From: Actinernus sp. WN-2022
Taxonomy: Eukaryota > Cnidaria > Anthozoa > Actiniaria > Actinernidae
Assembly (NCBI GenBank): GCA_030867875.1
Contig: JAOWCC010001634.1
Coordinates: 103,085,321-103,149,320, forward strand
Direction: 5' to 3'
DNA: 64,000 bases
Shown here: in pieces, positions 53,001 to 63,442 of the stretch
Layout: each line of letters opens with the position of its first letter
How positions within the stretch are numbered: position 1 is the first letter of the stretch
The notes under the pieces: generated by a model
Seen by the model: the letters and a program-made list of their open reading frames with translations, nothing else
Database searches by the model: none
Told to the model about the DNA's origin: nothing
Translations under genes and position numbers: made by a program

Positions 53001-53011
53001 GGCAAGGCAAT

Positions 53012-53201
53012 AGGGCTATTTATACGAGAGGAAGTTAGCGACAGCCTTTCTAAGTCGTGGCTTATACGTGGGTCAAAAACTGACGTTTGTGACTAACTGA
53101 AGTTGTGGCGTAATAAAGTCCTCGTATAAATAGCAAGTTGTTTTGTGGAGTTTGCTTAGGTAATTAGGCCGCATCTAACTTCCTCTTGTATAAATGGCCC
53201 T
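53012..53201. mobile_element. 190-bp MITE
   Basis: AGGGCTATTTATACGAGAGG, AAGTTAG (53012-53038) is matched inverted at 53175-53201 with two mismatches. CTCGTATAAATAGC occurs again inside. The target duplication is not clear. Confidence 0.75.
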
Positions 53202-53760
53202 CTAGCTTCATTTTTTTATGACCCCTCAGAAAAAAGCTTATTATTTTAGCATCCCCCTGCCAACCTTTAAAGAAATATACACCCTCCTCCCCTCGGAGAC
53301 ACTTTAGAACTATGCAGTTCAGTCGAAAACTGAAACACCTGTGGCTATTGATCTATTAAATATCCACGAAAGTGGTTCAGATATTATATGTGCACATTCT
53401 TTCAACAATTTTGCTGGAATGTTTTAAAGGCCTGTTGGTTTTGATGTCTAATTTCGAAATCAGTTTATATACGTGATAACTATCGACCTCTTCAAAGCTA
53501 AAAACACACTCTGGTGAGATTTCTGGCAAATAAGATTCAAAGGGGGTTTAAGTAGCCTGCAGTTCATTGTTTACCTTTTGTGCTACACAAGAGAAATGTT
53601 CATTAAAAGCTTCTGCGATGTCATTTGGGTTACTAAATGTTGTCCCATTATAATCAATCTGATTTATACTAGAGTGATTATTTATATTACGTGAGCTATG
53701 CTCGTTTATAGTATGCCATGTTTTTCGTGAATTATCAGTGCAGGTGTGAAACGTTTCCTG

Positions 53761-54062
53761 ATGATGATAATAATAATAGTAATAATAATAATAATAACAC
53801 TTATATAGCGATTATCTAAACTGTTCTAAGCGCTTTACAATAATTAAAATAGTAACAATCTGAAGTTTAAAAAAGTTATAAAAACCTAACTAATCTAATA
53901 AAAACACATAAAATATAATAAGAAAATGAAATAGAAAATAGAAAACTCTTTGCAATACTAATGACTGTTAAAAATTTCTAACTTATCTAAAAAATAGACA
54001 TAACATGTAATATAAAAACATTATGATAAAAATATTCAAGTGATGATAGCGATGGAAGTGGC
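53761..54062 (-). repeat. LINE 3' tail nested in another LINE
   Basis: On the minus strand it ends in ATTGTAAAGCGCTTAGAACA, CGCTATATAAGTG, then a TTATTATTATTATTACTATT run (53761-53800). The host LINE frame stops before it and resumes after it. Confidence 0.65.
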
Positions 54063-54068
54063 CTTTGC

Positions 54069-54990
54069 TTATTTTATCGCGTTATTAACCTCATTTCTAG
54101 CTAATCTGAACTCATTCCAAGTGTGAGGATCATTCGTATGGATAGGTAATTGACCTTTAAGGCGGTCTCTATGGTGCATCATTGTTTTCAATTCGGACGT
54201 CACCCAAGGTGACTTAGCGGCACGCACCCGTTTAACTCTTGGTGGAGCATGCTTATCTGCAATCTCAAGAAAAGGCGATTTCCATCGAAGCCACATTTCA
54301 TTCGCATTCGTTAGAGACATGCAATAGTCCATGCCAAGGTTGCATAGAAATATCCCAACGGAATTCTGTTCAGTTAAAATGTTTAAATTTTCGATAATAG
54401 ATGGTTTTCGGACCTTGGGATGCGCTGTTGATTGAGATTTTTCGGTAAGCATAGACACAGACATTTGTTCGATTCAGTTATACGAGTAGGTTCGTTAATC
54501 ATTTGATTCAAATTATATACATCTGCAATGTTTTGGAGTGCAAGTGTATTAGCGTCTCTAATATCAGATGCAAGATCGCAATTTAGATCTCCCAGTATAT
54601 AAAATTCCTTATCTTCAAGGTCAAGCCTTTGAACAAGTATTTCGAAGTGTTCAAAATGTGATTTTTTGAACTGGGAGGCCTATACCATATCAACACAATG
54701 AAAGGCTTAGATCTTGGTTTGCAAATCTCGATATACAGATTTTCTAAGTCTATTAGGTGCAAATCAGACCTTACTATGTAATTGATGCTAGAGCATGCAT
54801 ATGTAAAAAGCAACTCCGCCACCTTTGCGATCTCGATCTCTACGTACTAACCGTCGATATGAACTTCGCAATTTTGGTATGTATCGCTCAACCTCGTTTC
54901 GTTTATAGCAAGAATATCGAGTGTTTTCTCAGACATCAGGACTCTCAATTCATCAGTATATGTTTCGTTAAGCTAGCAATATTAAGCGAT
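54069..54990 (-). pseudogene. LINE ORF2 endonuclease and linker
   Basis: Frame 54822-54583 reads SSINYIVRSDLHLIDLENLY, IEICKPRSKPFIVLIWYRPP, part of the apurinic-type endonuclease with the conserved WYRPP. Frame 54464-54069 is the linker (WLRWKSPFLEIADKHAPPRV; KSPWVTSELKTMMHHRDRLK). The catalytic end of the endonuclease is cut by frameshifts. Confidence 0.85.
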
Positions 54991-55089
54991 GCCATTTGAA
55001 ATCCGCGTTCATTCGGCAGAAAGATGTGAGTTATTTGAGAATTCATCAGTTTGAATAGTTAATTGTTACGACCTCACCTTCAGGAGCTT

Positions 55090-56695
55090 ATTTCTTAAAT
55101 GCTCTCCAATATTACTAGCGAGTAGTTTCACTCCTTCTACAGTTAAGTGTAGGCCGCTTGGGTTGAGATGATCAGTCGTGATGTTGTTGTGCTCTACCAC
55201 CTGCCACTCATTCTCCTTTGCGGATACTCTTGTAATTCCTGTTAACTTCAGCCCCCTTTGCGTTTAGATAATGATCGTCTGACCTCGGTAGCATTTGTGA
55301 AAAAGTAACCTCGGTGCTAGGGGAATGTTCTTCTATCGCTCTTCCCAGTTTCACAAGCTTCTCATCAATTTTGCGCGGGGACGAGTCGGATCTTAAAGTG
55401 TCTATCACCCTTTTGCAATTTTGATAGCTTATGAACCTCCGAAAAGTTTTGCATGAGTACTTCTGTGAAGAAAGTTTTGGTTTAAAGTGAATACTTTATG
55501 TTCTACGCTTGTTTGAAATCGTGTAAATGTGACCTTTCCTGACCCATGACCGCGTAAGTAAAAGCCTGGGTCGAAACCTGGGTAGACGTCATCTTGACGT
55601 CATATAATTAATTTGGCTTTGCAATCATTTGAAGAAATACTTAACATGTTGACTAAAATGACTTTTTTCTTTACTAACAACTCAAAAACTGTGTATATTT
55701 TTTTATGCATCGAAGTGGTTGTGATAAAAAGGCGCCATGGAGAATAATACATTAATGAGATGACGTCTACCCAGGTTTCGACCCAGGCTTTTACTTACGC
55801 GTTACGTTCATGGGTCAGGAAAGGTCACATTTACACGATTTGAAACAAGCGTAGAACATAAAGTATTCACTTTAAACCAAAACGTTCTTCACAGAAGGAC
55901 TCAAAACCTTTCGGAGGTTCATAAGCTATCAACATTGCAAAAAGGTGATAGGCACTTTAAGTCGTTGGTACCGGCGTGAATGATAATCTTTTCTGGCTTC
56001 TTGTGTAGCGTTGGTTGAACGTAGTGGTGTATATCATCAATAGCAGCACCGGAAAAAGACTTGCACACAGTCATGGCTTGGTTTGATAACCTCCAACCCT
56101 GAATATTTCGTACTATCGAGTCTCCAGCAAGGACAATCGTTGGCTTGTTTGTCTTGGTATGGGCATATTCGTTTGTTTTGGGTGGATTGTGACTGATTGG
56201 ATGGCGATTCTGGGCATTAGTAGTTTTGGTTTGGTTTATTCTAGATCCTCTTTTGCCATCCTTCCTTTTCCCTGCCGGAATGACTGGCCCCATTCAGATT
56301 CATCATCCGATGCAGGAATTTCAATAGTCTTATCCGCGCTGCCCAGTTAGGGTTTTCCACGGATGTTGGTTGACTTGGAGGATAATAGATTTAGTGCCAG
56401 CTGGAGGCTTGACTTTTCCTGTTTCAGGACCTCGATTTGCTTCGTCGGTCTTGGATTCTACAGTGGATTTTAACCGTCTAATCTCTAGTTCAAGGTCGCT
56501 CGGTGATTGGCAGTTTTGATTTAGTTGCTTCATGGAATTCACTTCTTTCCAGAGTTTTTGTTTTTTGACCTGTACGAGTTGCAAGGCGGGCTGTTGTTGT
56601 GTTAGATGCTCGTCATTTACACTTTTCAAATTCTCACTCCTAACTGTCAAGGGGTTTGTTGTCTGAGCCGGCGCCATCTTGTTCTTGTTCGTCAA
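55090..56695 (-). pseudogene. LINE ORF1 with SGNH/GDSL-type esterase domain, split by an insert
   Basis: Frame 56695-56330 is a coiled-coil N-terminal part (SDLELEIRRLKSTV). Frame 56293-55919 has NKPTIVLAGDSIVRNIQGWR (block I, GDS) and KKPEKIIIHAGTNDLK (block with GTND). After a TTAA-flanked insert, frame 55408-55208 continues SSPRKIDEKLVKLGRAIEEH and FSQMLPRSDDHYLN. The tail near 55200-55090 reads NPSGLHLTVEGVKLLASNI, with the final His. An esterase in ORF1 is known from CR1-group LINEs. Confidence 0.85.
55397..55956. mobile_element. 560-bp TTAA-flanked MITE inside LINE ORF1
   Basis: Arms of about 150-200 bases are inverted copies (GATAGCTTATGAACCTCCGA; TAAAGTGAATACTTTATGTT; CTTTCCTGACCCATGA; CCTGGGTCGAAACCTGGGTA). 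TTAA at 55393-55396 and 55957-55960. Dropping one TTAA plus the insert leaves the esterase frame in phase. Confidence 0.9.
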
Positions 56696-56809
56696 GCTCG
56701 TTTGAAGGAGCGGTTTCGACAGGTTGTGAATTAATGGTCGCCAGTGTTCGCAATTCTGTTTTAAAGCTTTCGCCTCCCTTGCCCTGTATTTGGAGAGTTT
56801 TCGAATTGT

Positions 56810-57151
56810 AGTAGAAATTGCACTAAGTTAGATATTTGTTTTTCAACTCGCCCAACGTGCCATTTGAGCTTACGCTAAACTCGGTTCGATATCTAATTAG
56901 GGGCTCTAAGCAACCAGGACGGTAGACTTGCTCCAAGTCGAACTCGCTGAGTCACTGGATAAGCGATTACTGCGTCAAAAATCGAGCGCGAGAATCGAAG
57001 CGAGATCGAGAGGCAGGCGAGTTCGAGGCCTTCGTGCGGGGGGCTAAGGACTTTGAGAAAGTCTACCAGGACGGCAACGGCAATGACAACGGGACGTAGA
57101 AAAGTGTTTTCTCCTGAAATTTGGTGTTTACTATTTCCCTTGTTCGCCTTG
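56810..57151. other. Intron or LINE 5' flank, no gene seen
   Basis: Contains TCGAGCGCGAGAATCGAAGC and GGACGGCAACGGC-type words. No boundary is defined. Confidence 0.3.
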
Positions 57152-59647
57152 AATAGGCCTTTTGCATCAATTGATCACGTGACGATTTTCCCATAGCAAC
57201 GCCTGTGTGGAGGGCAAGCCATTCTAACATTCCTTGACAACAGAGAGAGCGTGAGAGACGCCAGCGTGAAACCTCAATACTAGAAGTTCTGCCGGTTCCT
57301 TTGTTATTCGTTTTCAGCCCAAATTTATCAGAACTATTTAGCTTTAAATCTTAAAGTTCAGTGTTAGAGGATTTTAAGGGCCGTAAGACGATCAGAAATA
57401 GCTTTCTGAAGCCAAAACCGAACCGGACTTTGCGAGTTACTCGCAACATGATGGCGGCCTCAACAGACGGTAAGAAGTTGACTTCGGGAATGTACTTTTC
57501 TTCCACGCTTTAAATCGTTTTTATGTTCTAGAAAAATTATCTGATCTATTTAATACTCTACCATAGCCGAGGAGATGCTAGGAGACACCGGTGTTGAATA
57601 AACTGGAACGCGCTACCACTGTTGTGTGCTACAAATATGCAGTGGTGATTCACGCTACAACGATGGACTTTCCTTTCATCGCAATTATTCCCTGGTAAAG
57701 ACATGGGATTAAGGTCTCAGTGGATCACCAAAATTCGAAATAACAAGTGGCTTTATTTCAAGATTACAGACTCTAGTGTTGCTGTTGATTTGAAAAAAAA
57801 GAGAACCTGTCATATAGGAAAACCAGCTACTCAACAACCTATATCAAGTTGTTATTCGTACATTGTACATCAGTTTATAATATCCCTGTAGCCTGTAACG
57901 CGTTCGGATTCATACAACACCAGCATCTCCTAGCGTCTCCTCGGCTATGGTAGAGTAACAGATACATCATTCTCCTGTCATCACACATTTTTTCTAGAAC
58001 ATAAAGACGATTTAAAGCGTGGAAGAAAAGTACATTCCCGAAGTCAGCTTCTTACCGGCGCCGGCTGTTGTCTGTTGAGGCCGCCACCATGTTGCGAGTA
58101 ATCTCGCAGAGTCCGGTTCGGTTTTGGCTTCAGAAAGCTATTTCTGATCGTCTTATAGCCTGGGAAACCAGCCGACCCTTATCGCTCCCCACTCGCGAAA
58201 GAGACGTCTGGGAAGTGAGGCAGAAAATGCCATTCTGATGACGTAGCAGATAGCCGTTTCACGATGCATAAATTAGTTGCAATTCTCAGAAGCCGAATGC
58301 GAACAACAGAGTTCTTTTCAAGGAATATAACTACCGAGGCTGCTCGTTTGCTTGGCAGTGGATCACCGTCATGAACAACCATGAAATTCAAGCCTATATA
58401 TTTAGCGTGTGTTGGTAGCTCGCTTGCTTCGTTCTTTCAGCGGCTCGGCTCGGTCAAGAGAATTTGTCCTTAACGACTGTCAAAACATATTATAAAATAA
58501 TTTAGATAGTACGCGCGTTCTGATTGGCTGATAGCCATGTTTTCATTAGCCTGTGCAAACATGGAAATGACGTCACACCGTAAGACAAGCACCGTAAGTG
58601 CTTCTTTTATCAAAATAATTATTTTATAAAAGAAATGAAACAGATCTTCCGTGTTCGCACAGGTTCATGCAAACCGAGGTACGTTTGCGAGAATTCGAGA
58701 GCAGAACAAACACGAGACCGCCCTTAAATAGTTGTTTATAATTTCAAAACCTACACACAGCACAGCACACTTTTCAAGCCAGCTCTTTTGTCAGGTCAGT
58801 AGCCGAAGAGGTTAGCTACAGAATGCAGCGGTTATTTTCAGGTATACTACCGAGGCTGCCCGTTTGCTTGGGTGATTGATTCATATCACACTTGGTTCGT
58901 GATTCATAGCACACTTACATGTAATTATGTTTATTCATAGCCCAGATTCACTGTCTGAACGATTTATCCGCCGCAACAACAACTCATCCAGTGTTTTGTG
59001 ATAGCTCAGTGTATGTAGGTTTACTGATATGAAATTATAAACAACTATGACAGTAGTCAGTACCTTTCTTGTAAATGTTTTGACAGTACGACATTTCGCT
59101 TTACTAGCCGCTGAAAGAACTCAGTCTGCAAAGGAGCCAACAACAGCACCGGCACACGCTAAATAGGCTTGAATTTCATGACTTGTTCGTGACGGTGATC
59201 CACTGCCAAGAAAACGAGCTTCCTCGGTAGTTATATTCCTTGAAAAGAACTCTGTTGTTCGCATTCGGCTTCCGAGAATTGCAACTAATTTATGCATCGT
59301 GAAACGGCTATATGCTACGTCATCAGTATGGCATTTTCTGCCTCACTTCCCAGACGTCTCTTTCGCGAGTGGGGAGCGATAAGAGACGGCTGGTTTCCCA
59401 GGCTAATCGTCTTACGGCTCTTAAAATCTTCTAACACTGAACTATAAGATTTAAAGCTAAATAGTTCTGATAAATTTGGGCTGAAGACGAATAACAAAGG
59501 AACCGGCAGAACTTCTAGTATTGAGGTTTCACGCTGGCGTCTCTCACGCTCTCTCTGTTGTCAAGGAATGTTAGAATGGCTTGCCCTCCACCACAGACGT
59601 TGCTATGGGAAAATCGTCACGTGATCAATTGATGCCAAATGCCTATT
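57152..59647. mobile_element. Large palindromic element with a nested insert
   Basis: The left arm from AATAGGCCTTTTGCATCAAT, GATCACGTGACG (57152) is matched inverted at 59600-59647. The arms continue for hundreds of bases (AGAAGTTCTGCCGGTTCCTT, GAACCGGACT, GATGGCGGCCTCAACAGACG, CCATAGCCGAGGAGATGCTA). The centre (57.6-57.9 kb) is unique. The right arm is split by the 58156-59405 element. No transposase seen. Confidence 0.85.
58156..59405. mobile_element. 1250-bp long-armed foldback element with 9-bp target duplication
   Basis: TAGCCTGGGAAACCAGCCG at the left is matched inverted at the right; arms extend at least 200 bases (TCGCGAAAGAGACGTCTGGG; GAATGCGAACAACAGAGTTC). ATCGTCTTA is duplicated at 58147-58155 and 59406-59414. 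A 9-bp duplication with long arms suits Mutator-like elements. It lies inside the right arm of the 57.15-59.65 kb palindrome. Confidence 0.9.
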
Positions 59648-59686
59648 GTTTTTCACAACTAGATTTTCCAAAAATATGATGAGTAT

Positions 59687-60348
59687 TAGCCTCCTCCGCA
59701 GGCATCTCCAATTTTCGAAGAAATCAGATTTAAAAAATCGTGAATTGGGTTACCTGTGACTCCGGGAGAGAGGAGGAGGACTGGAGAGGGGGGGGGGGGG
59801 GGGAAGAGAGAAAGAAGGAACCTGCCACAGGGAGCCCATAATCTGATTTCTTCAAAAATTAGAGATGCCTGCGGACAACGCATCCTCGCTCTACAATTAC
59901 CAATAATCAGTAAATGGCAAACACGCTTGAAATACCGATTATTGGTAATACTACGACAAATCCTAACCCGAACCACAAACCGAACCCTAACCATCGGACG
60001 AGTTCGCGGGTGAACGACGGGTTCTCACTCACTAGAGCTAGGGTTCACAGGTAACAAGAAGAGAAGGTAAACGAGAGAATTTTTTTTTTTGAGCGCTCCT
60101 ACTCGGGCTTGAACTCGTAATCGTTTGCGTGTTGTGCTTGGTAGTGCAGGTGTCACGACCACTACGCTAAGCGCGTCTACCGCCGTTCGGATTTGGACAA
60201 TTGTTTATCTTTATCCTTGACTGGTTTTAAGAATGTCATTGTTTAATTTGTGTTCCAGAATTAGCGATTATTGATAATTGAAGAGCAAAAGCCAATTACT
60301 GATTATTGGTAATTCTAGAACGAGGATATGTTGCTGCGGAGGAGGCTA
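59687..60348. mobile_element. 662-bp foldback element with 9-bp target duplication
   Basis: TAGCCTCCTCCGCAG (59687-59701) is matched inverted at 60334-60348. GATGAGTAT is duplicated at 59678-59686 and 60349-60357. An internal inverted pair (AGGCATCTCCAATTTTCG..) and repeated TACCAATAATC words add structure. A G16 run (59791-59802 region) and a tRNA-like SINE head lie inside. Confidence 0.9.
60081..60180 (-). repeat. tRNA-derived SINE or retroposed tRNA
   Basis: On the minus strand, TAGCGTAGTGG (A box) is followed by CGAGTTCAAGCCCG (B box), then GAGCGCTC and an A10 tail (60081-60090). Located within the 59687-60348 element. Confidence 0.65.
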
Positions 60349-60570
60349 GATGAGTATAGAGTTCCGTTCACGCCGACTACGAAAAACGGATTGATTTACT
60401 TTCTTACGTTCGCGTTCTCTTTAAAAACGTACAGTTTGGGTTTTCACGTTGTATTTTTGCAGAGAACGGTGGAAATGTAGGCGACTGCGTTCATTGTCAC
60501 GTGCAGCTATTATATCTTGTAATTAAGGCTATTGTTGTATGCCGTCGTAGACGTTGCCATCGTGGTTGCT

Positions 60571-60695
60571 AAGGCCCGATTCAAACGTCGAACTTTTCAT
60601 GCGCCGAACCTAATTAGATCAAAAGAAGCCGCCTAATTATCTTTTGTTTCAATTGCGTTCGGCGCATGATAAGTTCGACGTTTGAATCGGGCCTT
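60571..60695. mobile_element. 125-bp MITE
   Basis: AAGGCCCGATTCAAACGTCG, AACTTTTCATGCGCCGAAC is matched inverted by GTTCGGCGCATGATAAGTTC, GACGTTTGAATCGGGCCTT. Flanks allow a TA duplication. Confidence 0.85.
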
Positions 60696-60699
60696 AAAG

Positions 60700-61300
60700 T
60701 CCCTATTTGCTCGTTAAAATAGCTGAGATTTGGATCGTTTGCTGTAGCGGCCATAGCAAAAATAGCTCGACAAAATTCGTTTGAGTGCAGAGCGTTCGTC
60801 CGTACGTCCTTCCACGTTGGTGACTTACGCAATTACCGCATGCAACAAGTGTGTTGTAAGTGTGTTATAAATGATAGATAAAAAACGAGAGCTACTGTTT
60901 TACCAGGGGATCCAAACACCGAGAAAGATGAAAGCACGAGGCCGCTTCGGCCGAGCCAGAAAAAAACTGTTTTAAGGAATTCTTCAGTAGTCCATCTATA
61001 CCAAAATTAAACGACCAGGGCTATTGAGGGCTATTTAACTCGTAGCCCATGAGGGCGAGAGGTCTAATTGTTTTAGTATAAACTAACTAGTCCGACAGTA
61101 GAAAATAATAGAAATAAATAAATTGAAGTTGACAAAATGTTATTATTTCGCGAAAATGCGTGCGGTTTTTCTCTACCATGGGCTATCACAAATAGACCTA
61201 TAGTAGGGTAGCCAATCAGAATGCAGGATTTGTAATAGTCCACTAGTTGGTCCGATAGTTTGTCCACTAGTTGGTCCGATATTCTGCGATACGGAAATAG
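60700..61300. other. Intron segment, no gene supported
   Basis: CTAGTTGGTCCGATA occurs twice (61241, 61266). Nothing else is recognised. Confidence 0.3.
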
Positions 61301-61744
61301 AGGATATTACATATACACATACTTTTGTGCTTTATGCATTGTTATTGCCTTCTGTTTCTTACGTTTTATAGATAGATTGTCCCAGCCTAGCATATCGAGA
61401 AGAAAATTAGAGCTTGTGCCGTAGTTTGATTTGGTAATCACTCTGGCTGCGCGATTGACTAACTTTTGTAGTTTACCACTTTACTGGTTACTTAATTAGG
61501 CCATCCCACACTGAGCTACAATATTCAAAGTGGGATTCAATTAATGCGATATAAATTGTCATAGCAGTATTCTCGCATATAAATAGTATTATTCGTTTGA
61601 GAGCACCAATAGCAGTAGCCTACTAAACAGCCGTGTCCAGTGTTCAAGGGGGGGGGATGAGGATATTTTCTTTGATGTTTCATTAAAATGTTTGTTTTCC
61701 AATATACATTTTCATCTATGAATAGATCTAAAGATTAGGTACTT

Positions 61745-61752
61745 ATTGACTT

Positions 61753-61783
<31 letters not shown>

Positions 61784-61871
61784 TCGAGGTCATGACGTAC
61801 GGACCGAGCGCACGTACAAAATTACCGAGAGCCAAATATTTTCCCGTCCGGCCCGACCTAACTCGGTCAAT
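61745..61871. mobile_element. 127-bp hairpin MITE
   Basis: GGGCCGGACGGGAAAATATT, TGGCTC pairs with its inverse GAGCCAAATATTTTCCCGTC, CGGCCC. Outer ATTGAC.TAG..GG matches inverted CC..CTA.CTCGGTCAAT. Confidence 0.8.
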
Positions 61872-62198
61872 AGGTTTTTTATCATATGACCATATTTTTT
61901 TGTAGATGAAACCGCAAAACAGCAAGAAAACATTGTGCAGTGCCGGATCGGACGGCTTTTTCCGGCCCGCTCACGCCATACACGTCCGCCCCTCATCACG
62001 TGACTTTTGTAAATGGTTTTAAAGGAAAGCGCACGCGGGGCCGTACGGGTCATGATAATTGGTATTATCAACTTTTTTTATTACTTTGCCATCTATCTGG
62101 TGTCGGTTATTTGATTATTGGCTCTCGCCTGTAGCCTTTCGTGAGTGCCAATAATCATAAACTCAGTCTTGGCAACATTAAGAGCCAGCAATCGATTA

Positions 62199-62673
62199 GG
62201 GGGGGGGGGGGGGGGGGGGGGAATGGGTGTGTGGGTGTGTGCCGCTGAGCCCCTGAAACCCATACCCTGTTCCAGACCAAGATATTGTATTTTTGCGACC
62301 CTGTTCCAGACAAAATGGTAAAAAGATACCCTGTTCCAGGCTAGAAACAACGAAAACATACCCTGTTCCAGGCAAAATGGCAACGATATCCTGTTCCAGA
62401 CCAGGCTAACGTCTGATATGATACGTACGAGACGTTGCGCTCCACTCGCCGCTCGAATCATAAACAGATAAACGCGTACGGACTCTGCGTTTGAGGCGAC
62501 AAGGGACCGTGAATAACTCAAACCGTCCTGAGACCCTTTCAAAATATTCCAGATCAAAACTGTTCCAGATCAAAACTGTGATTTATATACCCTGTTCCAG
62601 ACTAAGAATTGTCAAAACCCATACCCTGTCGAGCGGCACGTACCCCTCCCCCCCCCCCCCCCCCCCCCCCCCC
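62199..62673. mobile_element. Element bounded by a G run and a C run with CCCTGTTCCAG repeats
   Basis: G23 (62199-62221) at the left and C26 (62648-62673) at the right. Between them CCTGTTCCAG or close forms occur about eight times (62270, 62300, 62330, 62361, 62391, 62560s, 62591). GCCGCTGAGCCC and GTCGAGCGGC end-words are loosely inverted. GATTAG flanks both sides (62194-62199, 62678-62683). It interrupts a LINE. Confidence 0.7.
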
Positions 62674-62799
62674 ACCGGATTAGATTAGAGGCGGCTAAGA
62701 TAATATTTGTGTCATCGGCATACGTTGTAGGGGAAGCAAAATTTGTGGTCGATAGTATCTAAGGCCTTTTGGTCGATAAAAATTACCCCGTTGAGTTAT

Positions 62800-63218
62800 C
62801 TATTATTATTATTTATTTATTTATTTGTTCTTGACTACTATACATTGAAGTTACAAACATAAAAACAAACACAAAAACATCAAGGGGGCTTTACAAAATA
62901 CATAGCCGTATATACTATATATATATATATCTACAAACTAGTTTCATTAAATTTTCTTTTCTGTCTGAAGATTCGACTTGTGAAAAGTATTTTAACATTA
63001 TAAGATATACCTCTAGGGTATAAACTTCGTCATTCTGATTTGCATTATATATTTAATATTTAGCAACGAGCAAACAATAATTAAGGAGACAGCTATTTTG
63101 GGCGAAAGAGCCATATAATATTTATTTACACGATAATATATTCATTGTATGTATATTTGTCACTGATTTAAACCAAACCGAGTATTTGTTCCAGAAAACT
63201 TCAGTCACGGGACAATTA
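62800..63218 (-). repeat. A+T-rich LINE-tail-like segment
   Basis: TATTATTATTATTTATTTAT at 62803-62830, followed by GGGGGCTTTACAAAATACA, looks like a minus-strand LINE 3' end. The remainder has no open frame. Confidence 0.4.
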
Positions 63219-63221
63219 TTA

Positions 63222-63442
63222 GGGTGCGTTCGATTGACCGTATTCCGGAATAAGAATACACAGAATGATCACTACAAATCGCTTATATCGGTACTTTTTA
63301 GCCACTGGAATACTAATTATATCCTAAATATAATATATCAGCAAGCATTTATACCTTACCGTGCAAAATATGCCCGAACCAGTGATTTCCTGATACTATT
63401 CCACCTATTCCTATTCCGGGATACGGTCAATCGAACGCACCC
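63222..63442. mobile_element. 221-bp Harbinger-like MITE, copy 2
   Basis: GGGTGCGTTCGATTGACCGT at the left is matched inverted at the right (GGTCAATCGAACGCACCC). TTA at 63219-63221 and 63443-63445. Same length and ends as 30542-30762, with the interior in the opposite orientation. Confidence 0.9.

Larger units (their letters stand above)
53470..56800 (-). mobile_element. Interrupted CR1-like LINE with esterase ORF1
   Basis: Reading the minus strand: ORF1 (56695-55090), endonuclease (54990-54500), linker (54464-54030), then the start of the reverse transcriptase (53760-53480; DNSRKTWHTINEH, NDIAEAFNEHFSC). The RT palm is absent. Two later insertions split it: a TTAA-flanked MITE in ORF1 (55397-55956) and a LINE tail (53761-54062). 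Both coding parts also carry point frameshifts. Confidence 0.85.
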
